Assembly (NCBI RefSeq): GCF_028769735.1
Contig: NC_088177.1
Span: 14,820,599-14,884,598, forward strand
DNA: 64,000 nt
DNA from: Zonotrichia leucophrys gambelii
Lineage: Eukaryota; Chordata; Aves; Passeriformes; Passerellidae
Reading direction: 5' to 3'
In this document: one piece after another, positions 12,407 through 25,600 of the stretch
How the letters are laid out: every line of letters begins with the position of its first letter
Numbering within the stretch: position 1 is the stretch's first letter
The notes under the pieces: generated by a model
The model's input: only the letters and a program-made list of their open reading frames with translations
Told to the model about the DNA's origin: nothing
Databases searched by the model: none
Position numbers and translations under genes: made by a program

Positions 12407-15400
12407 GAATCTAGAAAGAAAGCAATAGGTCTGTCACGGCATATAAAAAACCATTACTGTACTTAGATTAAAAATGAGCATTTGTGTGCCTGCTGTAACA
12501 AAAATATCTTGATGGTTTTGTGATGAAGATTTATCTCAGTGTATGTCTAAAATTCTTCAAAATCTTTTGCATGAAGTCTGGATAAGGATGGTTGCACTCT
12601 GTTGTTTTAGGAGTGTTCTGGTGCACATTTCTCAATATCATGTCATTCCTTTCAGAACTTTTTCCTTGTTACGTCAGTTTTTTAGTGCCTGTCCTTCCCC
12701 TCACCACCACCACGTCCCTTAGCAAATTCCTGTTGGCATCTGTGGGGCTATGTATGCAACCCAAGAAAAGATGAGGATTTGAATAAAGTCCTTCAAGTCC
12801 TTTTTGAGGCAGTTCAAATGAAAAGGTGGCTTCATCAGGTATTTCACCATATTTACTGAGCACTGCCTCATTGGACACCTTGATGCCCAATTAACCAGCA
12901 GTGTTGAGCTGTTTTAATGAGTGCTCAAGAGCTGGAATTGGCACCTAGCTTTGCAAAGCACCAGCAGCTGGGGGAATCTCTCCTGGTGAATCCCTCCTGC
13001 TTTGAAACTGTCCACTTATGTATAATCAAAACCCTATTAAAAAATGAATCTATTTTTTAAATTTTAATATGAGCTGGATGACTGTGCATTTTGAGGGGAG
13101 GTATAAAGTTTGATTCTTTACCTCACTTTATTGTGGTCATGCTGATGTCTTCCATGGCATTAATATTAACTGGATTTTTTTAACTCAGTCTGCTTAAAAA
13201 TAGAGATTAGAAGAAATTTTCCATTTATTTCATGACAGCTGTTAATACTACTGCTCTGGAAGCCAATGGAATACTTACACATAGTTTGTTTTTTTTTTAA
13301 AGACTTATTATAAATTACATTTAATTTTCAATGGGTTGCAGGGCTGAAGTTGGTCCAAAAGTTTTCTAATAATGTCCGAAGGTAATCCTCTGTGTTGTAA
13401 GGATTCCATTCTGGTAGACTGGGCTTTGGATCTTATTGCAGGATGGATTTGCTTTGTCTTTGGCATGGTTATTGGCAAGGTATTCTTTGTCCCTTGCAGA
13501 CAATGGAGAATGCCTTTTATGGTGAAAATGGTAAATAGACCTTGAGAAGAACTCTTGGTTTAAGAAGTATTAGCACTTCGTGGTTTCATTTTAGTGCCAG
13601 ATTTTTAATTTCAGATGTTAATGACACAGGCAACTTGTAACTCTTGTGTCAGTGGGAACCCAGCACCCTGATTAATGGCTATCCATGATCACATGAGTAG
13701 TCCTACCAAAAATACAACGTGTTTAAACTCTGTGAATCCTGTTTAGGCTTTAGTTTATCCATGTTAATACTCCAGTCTACCATTTTGTTCTGAATTGCAT
13801 AATAGTATCCTTCTACACCCTATTGGCAGGGTTCAAGAAATGCTTATTGGTAGACCTACAGGAAGACCTAAAAGATTCTGAAAAATGTGGCAATAGCCTA
13901 AACAATAGAGGAACTCACTCTCGTAGATAAGGTGTTGTATGAAAATAGGGTTGTGGATCAGTAGCCCAAGTTTTTCTCTCAGAAAATGATGCTTGAGCTC
14001 ATACATAGCTGCTCCAGGAACCCAGCAGTGTACAGCTGTCTTTCACCTAATGGTAATGAGATGTTCTCCAGCCTTGCCCCCCTCCCTGTTCTGAGGCAAA
14101 CACATTCTAATGCTCTGAACCTTCAGTCATGTATTTGTTGATGTGGCATCCACCAACAGCTGCACGAGAGTAGTAATGCTGTCTTTTCCATTAATGGCTT
14201 AATAATGCATAAATTATATATGAATGCTGTCCTCACATAAAGTACTTTCTGAATGATTGTTTGTAGAATTAACTAATTGCATATTATTAGTTCAGAGAGA
14301 GCCAATAAATAAGGAATGGTGCAATCACTTTGAGTTTACTGCATTCCACCACATCAAACATTTGGTTTGTTTCAAGTCTTGTAACCCTAATTTTGGAACA
14401 AACCATAGTCTAGACTCCAGCTGTCATAAAACCTCTATAGTTGCTTCCTCTGGTATATTTTACACTTTAGTAGAGTTATCTTGTGTGTGCCAAAACTGGC
14501 ACTCTGTGGTACCATGATTCTAGGAGCCGAAACTATCGGTTCTGATGGAAGCAAGGAGACCAGGAAAGGCTGGTCTGTCTAAAGTTCCTTCTTGTGTTCT
14601 CTGCAAGACTGTCACCATAAATCAAGGCACCCATTTCTGGCTGTCAGTTTTGCCTCTTCAGTTGAAAGTCATGACAAATGCTCATCTTCCACTCCTAGTT
14701 AGTGTTTTCACTCACCAATGCAGTTTTAAGACTCTTGCACAAAATTTACATAAAGTTCCCAAATCAGGGAGTTTTTAAGGCATGAACTGAGTGAATTAAC
14801 CTTAAGAAAAGTATGCTGGAAATCTTTGTTATGTTGGGCTATCACTGACACTTCTTGGCCATCACCTCTTTAATCATTACTACTCTGGCAGATTTAGTTC
14901 AAACAAGGCAGAGGCACCACTTCCATGAGTACCAAATGTTAGCGTGCTTCTTTACCCTCTTCACTAATTTCACTTTCTGGCAGCACTGATCCTTATCAAG
15001 TTTCTTTTGGTTAGGTTAGTCAATTTTTTTAGGATTGTCAAAAGATCAGAATGTTGAAAGGGAGTACTTTTAAATGAAGTGGATGTGGTCATAGCTTTCA
15101 CACCTCTTGTGACAGGAACAAACCACAAAATGAGTCATTGCTCTGACTGAGCATTGCCACAGAGCAAGTACCACTCTGGGAGATATCTTCATCATCATTA
15201 CCCTTTTCTTAGACTGTGACTGATTATTAATATAAATATTTCCTAAAAAGTCTGAGTACTTAGTGATTCAATCCAATGCAGAAATTGTCATTAATTTATT
15301 CCTTCTATAAAGCAGTGTGGCATCACAGTATTTGTTAGAAATGTACTATGTATGGTTGTAGGACAGACAGTGAAGAGAGATACCTGCAATTCCTACTGAA

Positions 15401-18024
15401 AGCTGGCCTAACACTCTGCACTTGATGCCAGTGTTACTAGAAAAAGTTGTGGAACCAGAACAGCAAATAATTTTTGTTTTTTCTTGAGAAAGAATCTGAG
15501 TTTCTCTGGAATATTTAGGAAACAGTAACATGGTTAATATAATGTCAGCCGCTGAGTTCTAAGTAATGAAAATTCATTTTAAAGTTCAGAATTATAGTTG
15601 CTGTTAAAAACTTAGCCTTAAAGAGTAAAAGAGCATGTAAGCAAACAGGAAACAATGTGCCAATGCCACAGGATAAACACAGAAAGATCAGACACCTGTG
15701 TGTTTTCTTTCAGTGTGAAGTTTTATAATAGAAGCACTTCCTATGGGCTGGTTGCAGTTTTGGAGATGTCATTGTTCTCTGGAGATTTCGGAAGGGGGAG
15801 AATTAAGTCGATACTGAGTGCTTGGGGAATTGCTGTTTTTGTTAATGGATATGTTTAGCCATTTTGATTTCCATTTATGGCACTGCGGGATTCTGCCTCA
15901 TAATGAAATTTGTGTTTGGCTTTCACTCATCATCCAAGACACAAAATCTTCAGATTTTCCATGTAGACATAGATGAAAATAATAAAAGGCTAAAAATAAA
16001 GAGGATAGGCAATTAAGACCATGAGAAAGAAAGTGGGGAGAGATTTTTTAGTCAGGAACAGAGTAAATATGAATTGTTTACTCTGAAAAAGCAACTTGAT
16101 GTTCTATAATTTTTTTTATTAATTTTTCTTCTATTATAGAGTGATGATTAGCTCTTTGGTTAGTGAAAGCAAAGAGGAATTTATTAACTTCATCATATAT
16201 AACAAGAGTTATATATAATAACATAGAATCTGGCAAACAGTATTCCGCATAATGACCTAGAATTTCTTCAGACTCCTGAAGATAAAATCAAGCCCTTGCT
16301 TTTTGATATACTTTGCCCTAAGTTGTCATTTTGTGAACCAGCAATAATATCTTTTTGTTATTCAACTAGTTATAAAGCACAGGTTTTTTGAGCTGAACCA
16401 GTAAGAATGAGCATTTCTAGAAACTAAAAAGCTCACCTTCTTGTAACTACAAACAAAAACCAATACAATTTTGGCATTTTGCCAATCCAGACCTGGAAGA
16501 CATTCATTGTGTGAAAATTTGTAAACACTAAGATGTTTTTCAGAGCTTAATCCTGACCATCATCAGGAGCTCTGATAAGTGTTCAGCCTTTTTATTTGGA
16601 AATTCAGCTGGTAGAGGTAGCCAAAATGTTTTAGCAAAGTAATCCAGAGCATGAGAGTCACAAGCCTTGAGCACCTGCCAACACTGGAATAAGAATGGAA
16701 GGATTTTATCTGATCAGGCAGATAAGTTTCCAGTTTTGTATCTTCCTTTTTTCTGTACCTGGGACATCTTCCCAGTTTGAAAATTCATGTCTTCGTTTTA
16801 AAATGAGGCACTCCTTCCTACATGTAGCTGTTTACATGTAGAACAGGACTGGAGAAGGTCTCAGTCAGCAATTGCAGGCTGATGTTTTCACTCAGCTACT
16901 ATGAATAAAGTGGATTAAATAATTCCTAAATGGATCAAACCTCCCTACCCCCTCAAGGATTATAAATCTTCATGAATTCTTACTCTTAAGTAGTTCATTG
17001 TAATTTGCACCTATTTTCTCTTGTTATAGCTATAAACTCTGCTTTAAACAGCTGTAGTTTTACTCCTTTTACTCTTTTTTTCATGCCATTTATTGCACTT
17101 GGTAAACTTCTAGATGGCAATCACACTTATTCTGGTCTTTATTTTATCAGGTTGAATGAGTAACATTTTGTTTTCACTGTGTGAAATAGTGGTTTTCTCT
17201 AATTCTTAAAATATTTCAATCTATTCTTACCTTTCTTAAACAAAACAATTCACACTCTACCTGCTCAATATAAGGGGCAGTATCCAACACTGTCAACTGG
17301 TATTGATAGTTCATCTTCCTACTGTGATTCCTATTGCATCCAGGTTTTAATCCTTTTATGATTTTAACTAATCAGATTGTAGTGATTATTTGTGAGTTGC
17401 ATGGATCTACATTTTCTTATACTTAGCTTGGTCCCTTTCTATTGTATCTGTTGTTGAGATATCAAATTTGATGGGTCACTTTCCTGCATATTTGCTGAAA
17501 ATGCTCCCCGCTTTAACTCATTGAGCTCCATAGCTTGCTTGGTGTAAACATTGTAAAAATGTGCCTCTTAACTAACCATTTAGGGAGTCCTGGTTTTCCC
17601 TTCAACAGCAACAGTAGTTGCATCCCATTTAGCCAAACTTCCCTTCTCAGAGCTCTATATCTGAAATCCAGGACAACAAGCAACATACTGGGTGACACAA
17701 TATTGAACACTTAGGCAGAATCTAAAAAGAGATTATTTAACTTCCTTTCCTTTTGTGTACCATCTGTCTTATTAAAGATACTCCCTTCATCTGATGCCAT
17801 ATATCATTGTGAGGTCTTTGTTTCATTCTATCACATTTTCCAGTAAGTGTTTTAAAATATTCTCTCAAATGAGTCCTGAATCTCACATACTACTGAGGTC
17901 AGTCTGGTAAGACTGTAGGTGTCTGTTGGAGCAATTGCTTTTCCATTTCAATTTGCAAGAGTAATAGTCTAGGCTGGAAATTTATTTTAGGTTTGTGTCT
18001 AGTACAAAACTCATGTCATGCTGT
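12407..18024. other. Unannotated AT-rich DNA
   Basis: No gene or named repeat is recognised. Open frames at 14257-14517 and 14545-14778 (plus) are short and have no identifiable motifs. The stretch around 14190-14225 is rich in ATTA and ATGCATAA-type strings, which homeodomain or POU factors can bind, but such strings are expected at this base composition. Confidence 0.65.
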
Positions 18025-18044
18025 AAAAAAAAAAAAAAAAAAAA
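18025..18044 (+). repeat. A20 homopolymer
   Basis: Twenty consecutive A residues follow 'catgctgt'. No AATAAA lies just upstream and I see no flanking direct repeat, so it is annotated as a mononucleotide tract and not as the tail of a retroposed gene. Confidence 0.9.
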
Positions 18045-20254
18045 GCCATCTTTTGTGGCACTGCCATCATGCTGGGAAAAACCATGCAGTAGCTCTGGAA
18101 AAAATGTGGGATTTTTTATTACTTTTGTCATTTTTCCTGTCAAATATTCAGTCTGTTGATATGCCCCATATCAATCCATATGGAGACACAATATTGCCTG
18201 TTGATGCTTTAAATTTTTCTATATCTGGTTAGTCAAACTGTTGCTCACAGAATGTGCATTTCTCCTGTGAGGAGGCATAAGCAGTCATTTCCAAAATTTC
18301 ATGTAATTTAGAAAGGTAGAGCTCAGTGGCTTATTTGTCCTTCTTTTCTCAAACCTTAGCATTGGTTTTGACACAAGTTCTGATAAAACTAATACAAACA
18401 AGGGATATATTAAATGCAGGAATAAAAGGCACATTGGCTAACTGAGAATACAATAGAAAATACATAAGCAACTGAAACTCAGAGTTCTCTTCATTTACAT
18501 TTTGTGGATAGTGAGTTCTTGAAGCCATCATGTTTGTTTTTTCTTTCCTGGGCACAGAAGTCTATCACCTGTGAGAAGCATTTTATTCATTAGGACTGGC
18601 ATTTAGTCCACATTTTATGGAACATGTCTACATTTGTAACACACAAGAATTTTTTTCAAAAATAAATCATTGAAAGTTATAGTATATTTTTCAGTGGAGC
18701 CTGTTGATCCCTGCTTCTTGGGATTGTTGTGCTGAGAAATGCATGAAAAAAAAATGTTCTTAAAGCCATAAAATGCAGGCCAAAAAGCTTGGTGTTTGTG
18801 TGGGTTTGGATGTGTATTTTTCTTTTGTTAAACAGTTGTTTCATATAAGTAAATGCTGTTCTACCCCCTGTTTTAGAAGTTTAGCTTTGCTGGAGAATAT
18901 GTGAAATGGTTCTGATGTGGATCAGGACCAGCTGTATTAGAGCAACAATAAGCATGTCTTGCCACTTTCGGATAGTGTTATGCAGACTTTTGGTGAGTCA
19001 TCTTTCATGTACAATGGGGGGAAGTGTAATTCTTTCCAGTGTAAAAAGTGAAATTCTGTGGTTTGAATAGTGCAATTCATGAGAATTTAGCTCTTGTTCT
19101 GCAAAAATCGGTAGAATCCAGAGGAGGAATACAGAGTTCTTAGTGTAGCTGCTTTGTGTGGAAATATTTAGGACAGCTACGGATGACTCAGTCATTGGTG
19201 GAGGATTAGTGGTCATGAGCTGTAGCATCTTAAATCCCCTTGCAGATGATCCTATTTGGATTTTGAATATGCTTTAATTTGTGCTCATTAGCTTCACATA
19301 GCTAATTGAGTCTTTCCTGAACATGTCTGCATAAGCAAGTCCAGATGTTCTTTCAAAAGATCATGAGAAAATTTCTTTTAGAAGACCCTGAGAAATTCTT
19401 TATAGTCCTTGGCATGTTTGACACTATTATGCTGCAGCCATTCAATGCCCACATTAACCAGTCTTAATAACCTGGGCAAAATGAGGTTATTTCAAATAAC
19501 AACTCTGCCAATAACAAACAGCTTGTGTCACTCTCTATGCATGTGTTCTTAATATTTCATTTTATCCTTTTTCCCCTTGCTTTGCAATACTGATAAAGTT
19601 AGTGCATAACTGAGTATCATGAGTTGTCTATAAGCTTTGGCATATGGTTTTGGGGTAGAAAAGATGATTTGGTAGTATTATTGAAAGGACAATTGGTCCT
19701 TAACTTGCTGCCTACTGATTCTAAATGTCAGTCATACATCAGAGGTCAGACAAAGACAGAGACAAAACCAGTCAAATAGAAAAATCCAGATTCAGTATAG
19801 ACATACTTTGAAATCAACACTGACACTGTTGTTTACAGAATACTTGAGGTCTCCTTACAGAAATGCAACCCAGCATGGGCCTAGATACCCAGTCAAATAG
19901 CATTTTGCATATTCTGAGCCTTTTTTGAAAGCTCTGCACAGAGAAGTGAGACCTGAGCAGTTCACAGATTTAAAATACATCCATGAGGCTTGCTATGGCA
20001 GGCACAGGGATGGCAACATAAGCAAATACAAACATGAACCCTTTTCCCTTGTTTGAATTGGCTGTCAGGTCCTGGCTTTGGCCAGAAGCTGTCTGCTGCC
20101 AAGTGGTGCTGCTGCCAGGTGGTCTTCAGTCAGATACAGCATTCTGTTGATGCAATTATAGTGCTTTTGTATTGGAGCTTGTTGCTGACAGTGCTTACTG
20201 AAGTTAATATGATTTTTCTTTGATATTCCCTTAACATACTGGCTCTGGAAACAC
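18045..20254. other. Unannotated AT-rich DNA
   Basis: Nothing recognisable beyond incidental short open frames. There are no repeats of note. Confidence 0.65.
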
Positions 20255-20270
20255 TCCCAGCATGCTGGGA
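20255..20270. promoter_or_regulatory. 16-bp perfect palindrome, ZNF143-like core
   Basis: TCCCAGCATGCTGGGA is its own reverse complement. Each half carries the CCCAGCATGC core of the vertebrate SBS motif bound by ZNF143/STAF. About one perfect 16-bp palindrome is expected by chance in 64 kb (64,000/4^8). There is no CpG island or promoter around it. A binding site is possible but unsupported beyond the string. Confidence 0.3.
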
Positions 20271-20340
20271 AATGGGGATAACACGATCACAATTTAAGGA
20301 ATTCCTTTGATAAGGAATTTTTCCAGCATGAGGCCAGATA

Positions 20341-20380
20341 ATATCAAGGCTGTTATGTAAATATCAAGGCTGTTATGTAA
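20341..20380. repeat. Perfect 20-bp tandem duplication
   Basis: 'atatcaaggctgttatgtaa' occurs twice, head to tail and without a mismatch, at 20341-20360 and 20361-20380. Perfect identity points to a recent duplication or a currently variable site. Confidence 0.95.
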
Positions 20381-21694
20381 ATCAAGCTGTTTCAAGACTT
20401 AGGTATTTTTCCAATATTTGCTAATTAAGGGGAGCAGGTTCTCTGTATCTCTTTTGTCATTGACTTAGTGGCACAGTCTTTTCCTTATGAGTGTAGGATG
20501 CAGGGACTTTTATAAATTTCATCACTAATGATTTGCACCAAAGTTTTGCTTGAAATGGTTTAATAAGTTGTAGTTTGGTTTGTCAGTCAGCTCTATGCTG
20601 GCAATACTGAGTATGTGATTCCTCCTTTTCCTGTGTTTCTTAGGAAGAGTCAAGAGTAGTTTGCCTAGCTCCAATTTTGTTGAAAATATCCAATTTAATC
20701 TTCTGTAGAAGTATTGCCTTAAACATCAAGCAAAATATGGTTTTGGTCAAGAAATAAAGCAGCTACAAATTAGTCAAGCGTTGGGGAAAGAGCAACTTCA
20801 TCTTTAGATTTTTTAATTTTTATTTTTTAATGCATCTAAGTTTAAGTCACCCATTCTGGCAATAGCCATTCAGAAGGAGCAGCTGCCAAGATGGGAATCA
20901 TTTTGAATTTGTTTATATAAATATAAACAGCCCTAAAATAAAAGCCAAGTTCAAGACTTCAAAGCCCAGGATTTTACTGGGAAAATAGACCAACTATTCC
21001 TGTGGGCTTCCTGGAGAAGCCTAAAGAAGGCTAAATAGAAGCAACATAAATAGAAAGAAACCCCAGTATTCCCCAAAGGATTGAATGTGAGAATTAAAAT
21101 GGGAGAAAGAAACAAGAGGACTTACATGTTATCTTTTTTCCTGTATGCTTCTAGTATTTATCAGACAGGTAATTTTCAGCAGTGAGAAATAAAGACTATG
21201 GGGTGCATAATTAAGACTTGGTAAAAGAACAGAATGTTACCTCAGTGAGTGGGGTTATGTTTAAGAGAATAAAGCTCATCAGCAATGCTGTAATAATTCC
21301 AAAATAAAGACCAGATTAAGCAAAACCAATAAAGATTTCTGGGGAAAAAAAGTGAAATAAGGTGGTTAATGTGAAATGTAAACAACTTGGAATTGTAAAC
21401 TGCTAGATTAATGTAAGGATTTAGTAAATGCTGTGTTGAAAAAGCAGCATGTTCCACCTGCTCTGTAAACAAGCAGAAGGAGCTCAGCTCTGAATCTAAA
21501 ACACATTAGGGAGATGGATTTAGGCAAAAACAAATGTCAGCAATGTTGAGACAGGAAACAAGTTAATAGTTGCAACTTGAACATTCTACAAGGCCTTTCA
21601 GTGAGACAGAGAAAAATTATCAATAATCAGAGAGAAAGGTGCTACAAATGGGCTGAGATTGACAGAGTGAAGACAGTGAGAAATGTGTGAAGAT
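20381..21694. other. Unannotated AT-rich DNA
   Basis: No gene or named element. T-rich and A-rich stretches occur around 20805-20830. The minus-strand open frame at 21242-21472 is incidental. Confidence 0.65.
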
Positions 21695-21736
21695 TGAAGA
21701 ACATGTACAGTATAACTGAAGAACATGTACAGTATA
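21695..21736. repeat. 20-bp repeat, two copies at 22-bp period
   Basis: 'tgaagaacatgtacagtata' occurs at 21695-21714 and again, identically, at 21717-21736, separated by two bases. It lies 111 bp before another duplication and forms part of a small duplication cluster between 20.3 and 21.9 kb. Confidence 0.95.
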
Positions 21737-21846
21737 CAGGGAAGGCGGAAGATTCCCTGATTTCACCAGAATTACAATCCTGAGAATGGGGAATGTAAGA
21801 TGGGCAGTAAAAGTTATTAGAGACAGTAATACTAAAAGGTGTTGCT

Positions 21847-21933
21847 AAAGATTTTAAAGAGAAAAAACAGGTGGTTACTAAATTCTTAAAGGTTCTTAAA
21901 GATTTTAAAGAGAAAAAACAGATTACTAAATTC
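21847..21933. repeat. About 51-bp imperfect tandem duplication
   Basis: A 24-base A-rich block beginning 'aaagattttaaagag' occurs identically at 21847-21870 and 21898-21921. Each copy is followed by a near-identical '(ggt)tactaaattc' block (to 21885 and 21933). The period is about 51 bp, with a 12-bp extra segment between copies. The duplication lengthens the incidental open frames on both strands here (minus 21642-22040, plus 21871-22062), which are not taken as genes. Confidence 0.9.
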
Positions 21934-22650
21934 AGTGGCAAAGCTCTCACTAAAACCATTAAGGCCAGGTCAGACTTTGTGGACAGAAAAGGAATGCAAC
22001 AGCAGACAAATGGCAAGGATGACAAAGAGAGGAATACCAAGACACAACTGGGATGGTATTGAGTGTGTAAAAGGCTGAATTGCTATTAGCAGCTTATGCC
22101 TTCTGTGTCTGAAGGCGGCACATTCTGTTTGCTGAAACCTTGCTGTAGAAAGATTTTTTGCCCTGTCAAGTTATCTTTTAACATCTTCTTGTGAGCTTAC
22201 AGGATCTTAAATATGAATTTTTTTTTTAAATTCAAGTAATGTTTACGTATTTCTGTGAAGCTGATATATATAGGTATAGATATCTGTGACATGAAATCAA
22301 AGATCTATGCAGAATTATTCTGCTTGTTCCCATGAAAAACATGCATATTCCTAATAGAAAGCTGTTATTACCATTATCAGTTGCATATTTTAAAACCACA
22401 TTATTATTTCATAGTCAGGAAAATATTTCAGTGATTAACTGTGGGTGTCTTTGCTAGGGAACACCTCATTCGTTCTGTCAGATACTCCCTTTCTGGCAGT
22501 GGAAAGGACTGCAGACCCTTTCACATCCCAAATGGGCCTATGGCTGCCTTGTGTGTTTTCCAGTAACTCTTTAGGGAATTCAGCTTCTTGCTTCAGATTT
22601 TTCCTTTGATGTAATGGGTTGTCTGCAATGTGGTAACTATATTGTATTTC
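21934..22650. other. Unannotated AT-rich DNA
   Basis: No gene or transposon recognised. A minus-strand open frame crosses the right part but is extended by the lysine-coding poly(T) tract and is not credible as coding. Confidence 0.65.
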
Positions 22651-22673
22651 TTTTTTTTTTTTTTTTTTTTTTT
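22651..22673 (-). repeat. T23 homopolymer (A23 on minus strand)
   Basis: Twenty-three consecutive T residues. On the minus strand this would be an A tail, but no AATAAA and no recognisable transcript lies just upstream on that strand. It is treated as a mononucleotide tract. Confidence 0.9.
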
Positions 22674-25600
22674 GAATGAACACTGTTTTCCAAAAGTTCT
22701 TGAAAACACCTTCTAATTGTGCAGTTACTGTAGGGGATGCATTCTCCAAGAAACAAAACAGAAGGATCATAGAGGGGAAAAATATAATTTAAATATTTGA
22801 AGAGATTTGAGTTGTTTTTGTGTCTCAGATTTGTGCAGATTGGACATTGCAGTATTTTTTCCAAACTGAGTTTGTTCACTTACACTGGAATGCTCAGTTG
22901 TATGAATCCATGCTGGGAGATCTTCAGGATGGTATTGTTGTCTCACTTCTTGTGTCCTGTCTGTGCCAGCAGCAAATTTCACTCATGTAGGGTTCTGCAC
23001 TTACATTTTTATTTCTGTAAAGCTCTCAGAATATGGTATAGTATTATCAAGTCTCCTATGTCATCACCCTCTTTCTCTTCTGAGACTTGCACATTTTCAA
23101 GCCACAACAATGTGGTCCTAACTAATCTAACGACCTGGAGTCCTAAAATGGACAAAGTTAGAGGGGAAAATGTGTATATATGTGAATTTCCTTTTTAAAT
23201 GAGGATGTAATTAATTTTTATTCCTATTTTTAAACATCCAGTTTTGGAACTAAGTGTTAGGTTTTTCTGAATTTTGAAAATCTTGGGGGATTAAATATAA
23301 ATTTAAAGCCACTTTACCTCCAAAAAACTTTTGTTCCTCCTAAGCCATGAAATCTGCATCCCTACATAAAATTCAAAAATAGACTTTATGTCTGGTTCTT
23401 CACTGGGCTGGGCATTGGACCACAGGAGAAGGTATTTATATTCACCAGAATGAACATGATGCTCCAGTCTCTGCAGGGATTAACAAGAAGAGGTCATCTC
23501 TGGTGATAACTGTCTGCTGGTTATGATTTCCCTAAATTGGTTCTAGCCCAATAATTAGATGTCTGCAGAATTTCATCATTGTGGGAATGATAAGCATAAA
23601 TAATTGACAAAGAGATTTCTTATGTGTGGTTTCTTATGTTCAACTACAATGAGCAGATTTAAGCATGTGCTGATAACCATTACAAATATGTTTAAAAACA
23701 GGAGAATTTAACTTTTTTTCTCCAATATTCTTGGAGAAATATTATACAATATTATACAATATTCTTGCGTAATGGAGAGGTCATTGAAGACTGATCCAAC
23801 TGCAGCCTTTCTGTTTTGTGCAGACACCAAATGATGATGGTCAAGGGATGCCTGAGAACACAGTGGGAGGATGGAACACCTTTGCAGGACATGCCTTGGG
23901 TGGGATTTGGCACAGTAGCTGACTTTCATCTTTAAGAACAGCCTGTGCAGAGAGGACACTCTTCAATTAATCAGCTGGTTGCATTTTTAAACATGTTCTG
24001 AATCTCCGAAGTCTGTTTTGTGAACCTCCTGTTTCAAACCACTACAAATTTGCCAAAACCAGCAAATACTTGCCTGAGGCCTTAGGATTTATGCTTGTGG
24101 GATTAAGCTTTGTTGTCCAGCAGTTCCTAAGCAGTGCCCCAGAATGTTACAAAGGATCTGTTGGCAAGGTGCTTGCAGCTAGTAAAACATTGTCTTCCTT
24201 TTAATGGGAGAGTACACGGAGTACAGCAATCCCATCCCAGCAGAGATCTCTCCTGATTGTCCTGCCCATTCCTGATTCCCTGTATTACAGCTGTTCCTCC
24301 TGGGAGCCATTTCATGGTGAGTCAGCAGCAGCAATGAAAGCAGATGGATTTTTTGCAAGAGGTTTTGCAGTGGTTCTCATCAGGAACATATAGAGAGAGG
24401 CACCTAAAGTATTGTTGTTTATTGGGACTTTAATTATTTAGTATGGTTTTATGGAAAAGGTTATGTTAGATTAAAAAAAATACAGCTTCCTTTATACTGG
24501 CTGGTCAGTCAGATGGAGTGGTGGTTTTCTAATGAGTCAATCAGTGAAAAGAAAATCTCTGAAACCCCTTAATATAGCACTTGCTCAAAGGCCAAAGCAA
24601 ATTCTCCTTCTTTGAGGAACCATTCTGTCAAAAACATGTTGTTTGTATGTACATATAAAATATTTTACTACTATATCTGACATGGGTAGACAAAGTGAGC
24701 TTCAGCTTTCTGTTTACCTACCTCTAAAATGAATAGTGTAGTTATATAAACCTCATCTGTAGAATATGACCGAAACCTGCCTGAAAATAACACTTTCTAA
24801 AAGGAAAAAGTTGCCTCAGTGTAACACTTCATGTCAAAAAATACTGACAAATGTTCCTTACAAAGCAGCCAAAGGCGGGGAAACAAATTTTTTAAAAAGT
24901 TTGCATATTACTTGTACAATTTTAGAAAGCCTATGTAAGTGTGGGTCATTTAAAATTATATTTAAATATAGGAGTTTGTAACAACAACAAATCTAATAAT
25001 AATAATCTTTCTACAGAACAACAGTATATATAATAACTAAAAAAAAAAGTTCAAGAAAAATATGGAGGGAGACATCAGGAGTAGAACAGATGAATTACGG
25101 AAACAGGAAGAAACTAAAACAATTCACCCATCTCTGCACATTTGGCCACCATAGTGGCTGAGCAATACTATCTATTTGTGCTTTTTCACCACAGCAGTAG
25201 CTGAAGGTTTATCTCCTGACAATGCCTAAGGTTAATTCTGTGTTTCTATGGATCCTCATGCAGCCTGTCCATGACTGCATGACATCCATGTCCCAAAACA
25301 AGGGAGGCCTCAATTTGATGCTGTGTACAAACAGAACTGCAGGACATTGTGGTTTTGCCTGACAAATTTTGCACATTTCTAAACAAATTTTGTAATGCGA
25401 AGCACAATTTTTTATCCAAGCAAGGGAAGTTATCTGGAACCAATGTTTTACAGACATCAGCCAAAGTGAGGACAATTTTCCTTCTCTGTGATTGCAGTAG
25501 AAGATGAAGTGTTCTCAAGCCAGCTGCACTGTACTAGGCCAGTCTTTGGATTAAAAAAACGTGTGCCGTGACCCGGGCAGAGTCATCATGCAGCTGATAC

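Noticed and set aside
21642..22062. Open frames on both strands at a possible small gene
   Set aside because: The frames are lengthened by the 51-bp tandem duplication and A-rich repeats, and no protein similarity is recognisable.
22435..22982. Three overlapping minus-strand open frames
   Set aside because: Two are extended through the poly(T) tract, which codes a lysine run, and they contradict each other in frame.
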